From: Aequorivita sp. UBA3180 | GTDB lineage: Bacteria; Bacteroidota; Bacteroidia; Flavobacteriales; Flavobacteriaceae | Assembly: GCA_002364215.1 (NCBI GenBank) | Contig: DEXQ01000008.1 | Coordinates: forward strand, 63,468-127,467 | DNA: 64,000 nt | Reading direction: 5' to 3' | In this document: in pieces, positions 57,247-64,000 of the stretch | Numbering within the stretch: the first letter of the stretch is position 1 | Layout: each line of letters opens with the position of its first letter | The notes under the pieces: generated by a model | Seen by the model: only the letters and a program-made list of their open reading frames with translations | Database searches by the model: none | What the model was told of the DNA's origin: nothing | Position numbers and translations under genes: made by a program

Positions 57247-57906
57247 ATGAATTCTGAAAAAACACATATTTACTTTGTTCCAGGCATGGCTGCCGGAAGT
57301 GAAATTTTCCGGAATATTAAATTTCCCGAGAATTATGAAGTACATATTTTGGAATGGTTGATTCCAGAAAAAAATGAAAGTTTGGAAGCTTACGCCAAAA
57401 GAATGGCACGACGAGTAAAGGAAAAAGATGCTATCTTGATTGGGGTCTCATTTGGGGGCGTGGTGGTACAGGAAATGAGCCAGTTTTTAAAGTTGAGAAA
57501 GCTTATAATTATTTCTAGTGTGAAATCCCGCAATGAGCTTCCGCGGCGCATGAAACTAGCAAGTTTGACCAAAGCCTACAAACTCATCCCAACAAGCTTA
57601 GTTTTAAGTGCCGACGATTTGACGAAATATTCCATTGGACCAAAAACAAAAAAGCGACTGTCACTGTATCAGCAATATCTGCACGTTCGGGACAAGCAAT
57701 ATTTGGATTGGGCGCTTGAGAAAATGGTAAATTGGAGCCGAAGGGAAAAGATAAATAATGTGCTACATATTCACGGTGATAAAGATATGGTGTTCCCTTC
57801 AAAATATATTAGCGACTATGAAGTTATAAAGGGCGGAACACATATTATGATTTTGAATAAAGGGAGGGAAATTTCGCAAAAGCTTCTGGAAATTTTTGAA
57901 GAATAA
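57247..57906 (+). CDS. Alpha/beta hydrolase
   Basis: A 219-residue hydrolase-fold protein: IYFVPGMAAGSEIF near residue 9, nucleophile elbow LIGVSFGGVVVQEM near 59-72 (G-x-S-x-G), and near the end NNVLHIHGDKDMVFPSKYIS (acid) and IKGGTHIMI (catalytic His). The lid region around 95-150 is rich in basic residues. Substrate unknown; esterases, thioesterases and lysophospholipases fit. ATG 57247. Confidence 0.9.
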   Translation: MNSEKTHIYFVPGMAAGSEIFRNIKFPENYEVHILEWLIPEKNESLEAYAKRMARRVKEKDAILIGVSFGGVVVQEMSQFLKLRKLIIISSVKSRNELPRRMKLASLTKAYKLIPTSLVLSADDLTKYSIGPKTKKRLSLYQQYLHVRDKQYLDWALEKMVNWSRREKINNVLHIHGDKDMVFPSKYISDYEVIKGGTHIMILNKGREISQKLLEIFEE

Positions 57907-57965
57907 TTTGTTCTTTGATCAATAAAAATTGATGAATTAAGTATCTTTATTGAAAATATGATTAT

Positions 57966-58886
57966 ATGAAAATGATAGGTAAGATAGGGTTGGGCGTAAT
58001 TATTGTTGCGGTTAGTGCCCTTAGCATTCATGCAGTGCAGGATGCCCCAACAGATGCAAATCTTGAAAAAAAATTGGTTAATGATTACAATGTATACGCT
58101 TTGCCACTGCCCGAAAAAATGGACTTCGCTGGTGAATCTGTGCCGCTTCACAATCCAGATATCCGCGAAAGGATGGATAGGGAGTTATTGGTAAACACTT
58201 ACTGGCAATCCAACGGATTGCTGCTTTTTAAGCGAGCCAACAAATATTTTCCACAGATAGAGCCACTATTGAAAAAATACGGACTTCCGGACGATTTCAA
58301 ATACCTTGCCGTAGCGGAAAGTGGTTTGGAGTACCAAAGTTCTCCTGCCGGAGCTTCTGGAATTTGGCATTTTATGAAGGGAACGGGATTGGAATATGGC
58401 CTTGAAATCAATGATTACGTAGACGAGCGTTACAACTTGGAAAAAGCTACAATGGTCGCTGCGGAATATTTAAAAAAATCAAAAGAGAAATTTGGAAGTT
58501 GGACTATGGCCGCTGCATCATATAATGCGGGTGTTGGGGGGATGAACAAACAGATAAACCGACAGAAAGAGACCAGCTATTACGACTTATTGTTAAATAC
58601 CGAAACTAGCAGATATGTTTTTAGAATCTTGGCCTTGAAAGAAATTATGAGCAACCCCCAAAAATATGGTTTCAACTTTAGGGAAAAGGATCTTTACACA
58701 AATATCCCTACCTACACTGTAAAAGTGGATACACCCGTTGAGGATTGGTCGGAATGGGTAAAGCCTTACGGAATAAATTACAAAATTTTAAAACTTCACA
58801 ATCCATGGTTGCGGGATACCTATTTGAAGAATGCTTCGGGTAAGGAATATTTTATTGAAATTCCCGAAAAAGGATATTATCAATAA
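57966..58886 (+). CDS. Membrane-bound lytic murein transglycosylase (MltD-like)
   Basis: A 306-residue enzyme that cleaves peptidoglycan to 1,6-anhydro-muropeptides. The signal sequence is residues 1-23. SLT domain: LPDDFKYLAVAESGLEYQSS near residue 100 (catalytic Glu in AESG), AGASGIWHFMKGTGLEYGLE near 122 and MAAASYNAGVGGMNKQI near 180. There is no LysM repeat. The C-terminal part (residues about 225-306) may carry a short additional domain. Bidirectional terminator behind it. Confidence 0.94.
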   Translation: MKMIGKIGLGVIIVAVSALSIHAVQDAPTDANLEKKLVNDYNVYALPLPEKMDFAGESVPLHNPDIRERMDRELLVNTYWQSNGLLLFKRANKYFPQIEPLLKKYGLPDDFKYLAVAESGLEYQSSPAGASGIWHFMKGTGLEYGLEINDYVDERYNLEKATMVAAEYLKKSKEKFGSWTMAAASYNAGVGGMNKQINRQKETSYYDLLLNTETSRYVFRILALKEIMSNPQKYGFNFREKDLYTNIPTYTVKVDTPVEDWSEWVKPYGINYKILKLHNPWLRDTYLKNASGKEYFIEIPEKGYYQ

Positions 58887-58909
58887 AAATTATCTTAATG
58901 TAATATTTG

Positions 58910-58948
58910 AAACCCATAAAAGCGTAACGCTTTTATGGGTTTTGTTTT
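58910..58948. terminator. Bidirectional terminator containing a stop codon
   Basis: Arms AAACCCATAAAAGCG / CGCTTTTATGGGTTT with a 3-base loop, perfect, then TGTTTT. The TAA stop of the minus-strand gene (58933) lies in the right arm. Confidence 0.92.
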
Positions 58949-59640
58949 GAAGCAAAGTGCTCTTTGTCTTCGTATCCTAAGTTTTTCAGAAGCGAAATAC
59001 CATTTAAAAACGAATTGTAGTTAAGCTCAAATGAAATTTCATACTTTTCATTATATGGGTGCAATACGCCACGCCTAACATCTACAATGCGTTTGTTTTC
59101 ATCAATAAAGAAGGATGTGGGGAAGCCAAGACTGTGTTTCATTATCTCAACAATGTGGTCATTGGTGTTTTCTTTTTCATCCACGTATATTATATTAATC
59201 CTCTTGGAATAGTCGCGGGTAGATTTTCGCACATTTTCTTTTGAATCCCAAAAAAGCACCACAAAATCAATGTCTTTATAATATTTTTCAGCTATTTCGT
59301 TCAAGGCTGGAATTTCACCCACACCGGGCGTACACCAAGAAGCATATGTCATCAGGAAAATTGGCTTTTCAAACTTGTATAGCTCAATCTTTCTGCCGGA
59401 AAGTTTTCGAACTTTAAAATTGTCCAAATAACTCCCGTTAATTACATTATTTATAAGCGAATCAAATAGAAACTCTGCACGTTCAAAATCCTCTTCAGCG
59501 TAAGCTTTTTGTGAATTTTTCGTGTATTTTCTAATGTTTTTTCCAATCGCTTCAGAGAAATAATCGCCTTGCCCAATCTGTGATTGTGCTGAGAAGGAAA
59601 CCCATAAAAAGAGATAAAGTAGTTTTCTACCCATAAGCAA
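58933..59640 (-). CDS. TlpA-like thioredoxin-fold protein with a single active-site cysteine
   Basis: A 235-residue exported protein: signal peptide (ending about SAQS), helical region (KNSQKAYAEEDFERAEFLFD), and a TlpA/ResA-like thioredoxin domain with IFLMTYASWCTPGVGEIPAL near 95-110, where the usual CxxC is CTPG, so the second cysteine is missing. LGFPTSFFIDENKRIV near 172 is the cis-Pro loop. Two ATGs near the start (59640, 59634) are both possible. It may be a non-redox or monothiol variant. Confidence 0.88.
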   Translation of the reverse strand: MLMGRKLLYLFLWVSFSAQSQIGQGDYFSEAIGKNIRKYTKNSQKAYAEEDFERAEFLFDSLINNVINGSYLDNFKVRKLSGRKIELYKFEKPIFLMTYASWCTPGVGEIPALNEIAEKYYKDIDFVVLFWDSKENVRKSTRDYSKRINIIYVDEKENTNDHIVEIMKHSLGFPTSFFIDENKRIVDVRRGVLHPYNEKYEISFELNYNSFLNGISLLKNLGYEDKEHFASKQNP

Positions 59641-59757
59641 AAGCTTTGGGCAAAGGTAGTCTATTTACTTGATTTACAGTAGTGTATTCGATAAACAGCC
59701 ATTAAAAATCGATTAAATGCAATAGATAGAGATAAATACTATTAAAAAGAAAATAAC

Positions 59758-60324
59758 TTAAAACCTTCTTCCTCCGCGGCTGCCTTTGCCAAATTGCTGT
59801 CTGGGCTGTCCCATCTTTTTCATTTGCTGTTTCATCATTTTTATTTGATCGTCCAGCATATTGTGCTTATCCAGTTTTTTCGCTTCAGTCATAAGCTGTT
59901 CAGCTTCGCGTTTTCGGTTTTTGGTCATTGCAATTCCGGCAAGGTTTAATTTTGTCATCGCCATATCTGCAGACATATTCAAACCTAGTTTTTCAGCTTT
60001 TTTAAAGTACTTTTCAGCTTCAACCATATTGGTTTGCGAAATCATCAGACCGTTTAGGTAATTGTAGTAACCTTCCTGTTTGGGTACCAAGGCCGCGTTT
60101 GGGTTCTTAATTTTATCCAACCATTTTTTGGCTCCAGGAAAATCTTGTTTCCGCAAGCGGAGAAATGCAAGCAGGATAATTTCATTTTTAAAATACAAGA
60201 GCACAAACATTAAGGAGAGCAAAATGAGCATAATACCATTGCCAATATTTGTTTCGGTGAATTGCCAAACAGCCGCGCCGATTACCAAAGCGGCCAAAAC
60301 TAATTTTATATTTTTATTGAACAT
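59758..60324 (-). CDS. Membrane-anchored TPR-like protein of unknown function
   Basis: A 188-residue protein: two N-terminal membrane helices (about 7-22 and 29-48), then helical repeats resembling TPRs (LRKQDFPGAKKWLDKIKNPN, YYNYLNGLMISQTNMVEAEK and MTKLNLAGIAMTKNRKREAE) and a basic Gln/Gly/Arg-rich tail (QQFGKGSRGGRRF). The family is recognisable in flavobacteria as a hypothetical; no function. Start ATG 60324. The tail might bind nucleic acid. Confidence 0.8.
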   Translation of the reverse strand: MFNKNIKLVLAALVIGAAVWQFTETNIGNGIMLILLSLMFVLLYFKNEIILLAFLRLRKQDFPGAKKWLDKIKNPNAALVPKQEGYYNYLNGLMISQTNMVEAEKYFKKAEKLGLNMSADMAMTKLNLAGIAMTKNRKREAEQLMTEAKKLDKHNMLDDQIKMMKQQMKKMGQPRQQFGKGSRGGRRF

Positions 60325-60497
60325 GAGTCGTCTTTAAAATGGGTGCAAAGGTATAAAATCTAAATGCTTTTTTGAATATTTTCTATATAGGATAGAAAAT
60401 TATTTTTAGTAAAAGATGAGTAAAAGCCTTCTGAAACCTGAGGTATTTTATATTATATTTAGGAAGTAAAAAAAATACAGATATTTTTATAAAAAGG

Positions 60498-60528
60498 TTT
60501 GCCTAACTAAAAACTTGTTGTATTTTTG
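60498..60528 (+). promoter_or_regulatory. Promoter of rpmH (TTTG-N19-TATTTTTG)
   Basis: -33 TTTG at 60498-60501 and -7 TATTTTTG at 60521-60528, 19 bases apart; same strong arrangement as at rpsF. Transcript start near 60535, about 65 bases before the ATG. Confidence 0.8.
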
Positions 60529-60598
60529 CACCCGACTTTTGAGGGAGTACTCCAAAAGTTTTTGAAAAAAGAAATTACAGAAGTTAAAGAATACTAAA

Positions 60599-60760
60599 AT
60601 GAGCAAAAGAACATTTCAGCCATCAAAAAGAAAAAGAAGAAACAAACACGGTTTTAGAGAGCGTATGGCTTCTGTAAACGGAAGAAAGGTTTTAGCTGCC
60701 CGCAGAGCGAAAGGCAGAAAAAGACTATCTGTATCTTCTGAAGCCCGTCACAAAAAGTAA
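60599..60760 (+). CDS. rpmH: 50S ribosomal protein L34
   Basis: A 53-residue protein: MSKRTFQPSKRKRRNKHGFR, then ERMASVNGRKVLAARRAKGR and KRLSVSSEARHKK. It shows the invariant L34 core (KRTFQPS, HGFR.RM, NGR.VL..RR.KGR..LS). Monocistronic, with a strong promoter and terminator. Unlike in many other bacteria, it is not next to dnaA or rnpA here. Confidence 0.98.
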   Translation: MSKRTFQPSKRKRRNKHGFRERMASVNGRKVLAARRAKGRKRLSVSSEARHKK

Positions 60761-60778
60761 TGTTGATAAATTATATAT

Positions 60779-60814
60779 AAAAGGTGTTGTTTAACTAAGC
60801 AACACCTTTTTTTT
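60779..60814 (+). terminator. Terminator behind rpmH
   Basis: Stem AAAAGGTGTTG / CAACACCTTTT with a 10-base loop, then a run of T (eight in all). Confidence 0.93.
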
Positions 60815-60830
60815 ATACCCTAATGCACCG

Positions 60831-60838
60831 TAAATTTG
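60831..60838 (+). promoter_or_regulatory. -7 box TAAATTTG of carB
   Basis: Matches TAnnTTTG 22 bases before the ATG at 60861, 17 bases behind the rpmH terminator. No clear -33 box. Confidence 0.5.
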
Positions 60839-60860
60839 CGATACAAAAAAAGTAAAGAAA

Positions 60861-63713
60861 ATGCCAAAAAATCCTTCTATTAAATCTGTTCTTATAATTG
60901 GCTCTGGACCTATAGTTATTGGTCAAGCTTGTGAGTTTGACTATTCCGGTTCTCAATCTCTTCGGTCTTTGCGCGAAGATGGAATAGAAACCGTTTTGAT
61001 AAATAGCAACCCGGCGACCATTATGACGGATCCGTCTATGGCCGATCATATTTACCTACTTCCGCTTACCACAAAATCAATTGTAAAAATTTTAAAAGAG
61101 CACCCACAGATTGACGCGGTACTTCCAACGATGGGCGGACAAACAGCACTCAATTTGTGTATTGAAGCGGACGAAAAAGGAATTTGGAAAGACTTTGGGG
61201 TAAAGTTGATAGGTGTTGATATCAACGCAATTAATATTACCGAGGACAGAGAGGAATTTAGAGAGTTAATGGAGAAAATAGGGGTGAAAATGGCACCTCA
61301 GGCAACAGCCAACTCATATCTGCAAGGAAAGGAAATAGCTCAAGAATTTGGCTTTCCTTTGGTTATTAGGGCATCTTTTACGTTAGGAGGCGCAGGCGCT
61401 TCAATAGTTTATAAAGAAGAAGATTTTGATGAATTGCTATCGCACGGATTGGAAATTTCTCCTATTCACGAAGTAATGATTGATAAGGCGATGATGGGAT
61501 GGAAGGAGTATGAACTTGAATTGCTTCGCGATAAAAATGATAACGTTGTAATTATCTGTACCATTGAAAATATGGACCCCATGGGCATCCACACCGGAGA
61601 TTCCATAACTGTGGCACCCGCAATGACGCTCAACGACCGCACTTTCCAAAGAATGCGAGATATGGCCATCCATATGATGCGTAGTATTGGTGATTTTGCG
61701 GGAGGTTGTAACGTTCAGTTTGCCGTTAGCCCTGATGATGATGAAGAAATTATAGCCATTGAGATTAACCCTAGGGTTTCACGTTCTTCGGCATTGGCTT
61801 CAAAAGCCACTGGATATCCTATTGCAAAAATTGCTACCAAGCTTGCAATTGGTTATACATTAGACGAGCTAAAAAACCAGATTACCAAGTCAACTTCTGC
61901 ATTGTTTGAACCAACGTTGGACTACGTAATTGTAAAAATTCCACGTTGGAATTTTGATAAGTTCGAAGGCTCAGATCGTACATTAGGACTTCAAATGAAA
62001 TCGGTTGGTGAAGTAATGGGCATTGGTCGTTCTTTTCAGGAGGCGCTCCACAAAGCTACACAGTCGCTAGAAATTAAAAGAAATGGAATCGGCGCCGACG
62101 GAAAAAGTTATACCAATTACGAGCAAATTCTCGATAAACTCAAAAACGCAAGTTGGGACCGCGTGTTCGTAATTTATGATGCAATCCAGATTGGTATTCC
62201 GCTGAGCAGAATTCACGAAATCACAAAAATTGATATGTGGTTCCTTCGCCAGTACGAAGAACTGTTTTTATTGGAAAAGGAAATTTCAAAATATACTTTG
62301 GAAACACTTCCGAGGGAATTATTATTGGAAGCTAAACAAAAAGGTTACGGGGATCGTCAGATTGCACATATGCTGAAATGTCTTGAGAGTCAAGTCTACA
62401 AAAAACGTGAGGAAATGAACATTCAGCGCGTTTATAAATTGGTTGACACCTGTGCTGCAGAATTTAAAGCGGAAACACCCTATTATTATTCCACCTTTGA
62501 AAACGAAATGCAGCTTGAAGACCAAAAGCCTTATTCAGAAAACGATAGTATAGTAACCGAAAAGAAAAAAATCATCGTTCTCGGTTCGGGCCCAAATAGA
62601 ATAGGGCAGGGCATCGAGTTTGATTATTGCTGTGTTCACGGTGTATTGGCGGCAGCCGAATGTGGTTATGAAACTATAATGATAAACTGCAATCCCGAAA
62701 CGGTTTCCACAGACTTTGACGTTGCAGATAAACTGTATTTTGAACCAGTTTTCTGGGAACATATCTACGACATTATTCGTCACGAAAAACCCGAAGGCGT
62801 AATTGTTCAGTTGGGTGGTCAAACGGCTTTAAAACTTGCCGAAAAGCTTGACCGTTATGGAATCAATATTATCGGAACAACTTATAAATCTTTGGATTTG
62901 GCCGAAGACCGAGGAAGTTTCTCAACACTTTTAAAAGAAAACAACATTCCTTACCCAGAATTTGGAACGGCAGAAACTACTGAAGAAGCCCTTGCACTTG
63001 CAGACCAGCTTGATTTTCCGTTATTGATTCGTCCTTCCTATGTTTTGGGTGGACAAGGGATGAAAATTGTAATCAACAAAAAGGAATTGGAAGAACACGT
63101 GGTGGATTTACTACGTAAAATTCCGAATAACAAGTTATTGCTTGACCATTATTTGGATGGTGCCATTGAAGCCGAGGCAGATGCAATTTGCGATGGTGAA
63201 AATGTATATATTATTGGAATAATGGAGCATATTGAGCCTTGCGGAATCCATTCCGGAGACTCAAACGCAACTTTGCCACCTTTTAACATTGGTGAATTTG
63301 TTATGCAGCAAATAAAAGATCACACCCATAAGATTGCGAAAGCATTAAATACTGTTGGGTTGATAAATATCCAGTTTGCAATAAAAGATGATAAAGTGTA
63401 CATTATTGAAGCCAATCCACGCGCCTCGCGTACGGTTCCTTTTATTGCGAAAGCTTATGGAGAGCCTTATGTAAATTATGCCACAAAGGTAATGCTGGGA
63501 CATAACAAAGTAACCGATTTTGATTTTAATCCGAAACTGGAAGGTTTTGCTATAAAGCAACCGGTTTTTAGTTTCAACAAATTCCCGAATGTAAATAAAC
63601 AATTGGGGCCCGAGATGAAGAGTACGGGCGAGAGCATACTTTTTATCGATAGTTTAAAGGATGATGCCTTTTATGATCTCTATGCAAGGAGAAAAATGTA
63701 TCTGAGTAAATAA
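60861..63713 (+). CDS. carB: Carbamoyl-phosphate synthase large subunit (no C-terminal allosteric domain)
   Basis: A 950-residue ATP-grasp enzyme making carbamoyl phosphate for arginine and pyrimidine synthesis. Two ATP-grasp halves are visible: SVLIIGSGPIVIGQACEFDY near 9 and IIVLGSGPNRIGQGIEFDYC near 572, each followed by NPETVSTD- or NPATIMTD-type motifs, FPLVIRASFTLGGAGASIV near 173 and FPLLIRPSYVLGGQGMKIV near 716. Escherichia coli CarB has ~1073 residues; the missing ~120 are the MGS allosteric (UMP/ornithine) domain. carA is not in the window. Confidence 0.96.
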   Translation: MPKNPSIKSVLIIGSGPIVIGQACEFDYSGSQSLRSLREDGIETVLINSNPATIMTDPSMADHIYLLPLTTKSIVKILKEHPQIDAVLPTMGGQTALNLCIEADEKGIWKDFGVKLIGVDINAINITEDREEFRELMEKIGVKMAPQATANSYLQGKEIAQEFGFPLVIRASFTLGGAGASIVYKEEDFDELLSHGLEISPIHEVMIDKAMMGWKEYELELLRDKNDNVVIICTIENMDPMGIHTGDSITVAPAMTLNDRTFQRMRDMAIHMMRSIGDFAGGCNVQFAVSPDDDEEIIAIEINPRVSRSSALASKATGYPIAKIATKLAIGYTLDELKNQITKSTSALFEPTLDYVIVKIPRWNFDKFEGSDRTLGLQMKSVGEVMGIGRSFQEALHKATQSLEIKRNGIGADGKSYTNYEQILDKLKNASWDRVFVIYDAIQIGIPLSRIHEITKIDMWFLRQYEELFLLEKEISKYTLETLPRELLLEAKQKGYGDRQIAHMLKCLESQVYKKREEMNIQRVYKLVDTCAAEFKAETPYYYSTFENEMQLEDQKPYSENDSIVTEKKKIIVLGSGPNRIGQGIEFDYCCVHGVLAAAECGYETIMINCNPETVSTDFDVADKLYFEPVFWEHIYDIIRHEKPEGVIVQLGGQTALKLAEKLDRYGINIIGTTYKSLDLAEDRGSFSTLLKENNIPYPEFGTAETTEEALALADQLDFPLLIRPSYVLGGQGMKIVINKKELEEHVVDLLRKIPNNKLLLDHYLDGAIEAEADAICDGENVYIIGIMEHIEPCGIHSGDSNATLPPFNIGEFVMQQIKDHTHKIAKALNTVGLINIQFAIKDDKVYIIEANPRASRTVPFIAKAYGEPYVNYATKVMLGHNKVTDFDFNPKLEGFAIKQPVFSFNKFPNVNKQLGPEMKSTGESILFIDSLKDDAFYDLYARRKMYLSK

Positions 63714-63769
63714 TCAGATTTGTGTTTTTTTTTGTAAATTAGATAACTAACCTTTTGAGATATTCATTT

Positions 63770-64000
63770 ATGAAAAAAATTACTTTGTTCTTATTTTTTA
63801 TTGCAACGAATATTCTGATGGGTCAGAATGTTGTTGAAATTGCTTGGGGACAAGGTATCAATGAATCTGTGGCAAGCCCTACAATAGAGGTTGGAGATAC
63901 TGTTCTGTGGATTTGGAATGATGGTTCACAAAAAAGTGTAACGGCTCTTCCCAATGGCACCGAAACCTTTAGCAGTGGCACACTTGATGGTTTAAATACT
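63770..64000 (+). CDS. Secreted cupredoxin-like protein (N-terminal part, runs off right edge)
   Basis: The first 77 codons: signal peptide (residues about 1-18, ending LMG before QNV), then VEIAWGQGINESVASPTIEV, GDTVLWIWNDGSQKSVTALP and NGTETFSSGTLDGLNT. The V/I-x-V-GDTVxWxWxDGxxKSVT pattern is that of plastocyanin/azurin-like folds found in exported Bacteroidota proteins, often with a type IX sorting domain later. Copper ligands are not all in view. ATG at 63770. Confidence 0.82.
   Translation, partial: MKKITLFLFFIATNILMGQNVVEIAWGQGINESVASPTIEVGDTVLWIWNDGSQKSVTALPNGTETFSSGTLDGLNT

Noticed and set aside
1..64000. Insertion sequence or prophage
   Set aside because: No transposase, integrase, terminase or structural phage gene was seen; only small repeats and one truncated gene.

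Overview
The window looks like chromosomal DNA of a flavobacterium (Bacteroidota, Flavobacteriaceae, probably marine). The signs are moderately low G+C, -7 promoter boxes of the TAnnTTTG type (with a TTTG box 19 bases upstream at rpsF and rpmH), short lipoproteins with Bacteroidota-type lipoboxes, DUF families typical of the phylum (DUF4290, DUF2911, DUF4199, DUF6495, DUF6122), a Cys-free type B L31, and a 950-residue CarB. The genus cannot be fixed from the sequence. No prophage, insertion sequence, CRISPR array or rRNA is visible; one tRNA (CAT anticodon) is present.

Layout. 1-4.6 kb: an incomplete secreted YCF48-repeat protein, a DUF721 protein, a lipocalin-like lipoprotein and recF on the minus strand; then a TPR protein with ribH on the plus strand. 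4.3-9.1 kb: a tight plus-strand run of a small membrane protein, mutL, two rhomboid proteases and an endonuclease/exonuclease/phosphatase-fold membrane protein. 9.2-15.3 kb: WbqC, then udk, a DivIC/FtsB-like protein, and both methylmalonyl-CoA mutase subunits with a lipoprotein between them. 15.3-18.7 kb: an AT-rich accessory patch with unknown genes, a truncated gene, an XRE regulator, a poly-C tract, hairpin repeats and an 11-bp-phased repeat array. 18.7-30.4 kb: DinB, DUF6122, rlmH, nadC, a BrkB-like protein, DUF2147, priA, a LytTR regulator, rpsF-rpsR-rplI, DUF6495, a MacB-like permease and hisS. 30.4-31.6 kb: a three-gene mini-operon of small and membrane proteins, and the tRNA. 31.8-40.1 kb: a START-like protein, a class IV aminotransferase, YqgE, HU, fmt, recQ, a P-loop ATPase, DUF493, DUF4290 and murA. 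40.1-43.8 kb: a coiled-coil protein, a YjdI-type ferredoxin, and a photolyase/SDR/SRPBCC cluster. 44-53.6 kb: DUF2911, an ECF sigma/anti-sigma/Spy-like trio, an MsbA-like ABC exporter, phosphohexomutase, GT2, DUF4199, L31 and a GlmU-like protein. 53.7-64 kb: a peptide-binding lipoprotein, mtaB, GNAT, alpha/beta hydrolase, lytic transglycosylase, TlpA-like and TPR-like proteins, rpmH, carB and the start of a cupredoxin-like secreted protein.

Most of the window is ordinary housekeeping DNA. The less ordinary signal is small repeated DNA. There are two 26-nt copies of a palindromic element whose stem arms differ but remain complementary (one copy lies in frame inside the methylmalonyl-CoA mutase small subunit). 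There are three copies of a GCGCGCTTT/AAAGCGTGC hairpin element (one in frame inside a truncated gene). Several kinds of short degenerate tandem repeats fill gene junctions and appear to have entered coding sequence (scpA N-terminal linker, end of the lipoprotein at 919). The other items worth a look are an SDR that lacks the canonical tyrosine in the photolyase cluster, an AT-rich gene of unknown family at 15.4 kb, overlapping small genes at 30.4-31.3 kb, and a terminator packed against a promoter box and start codon at 32.2 kb.
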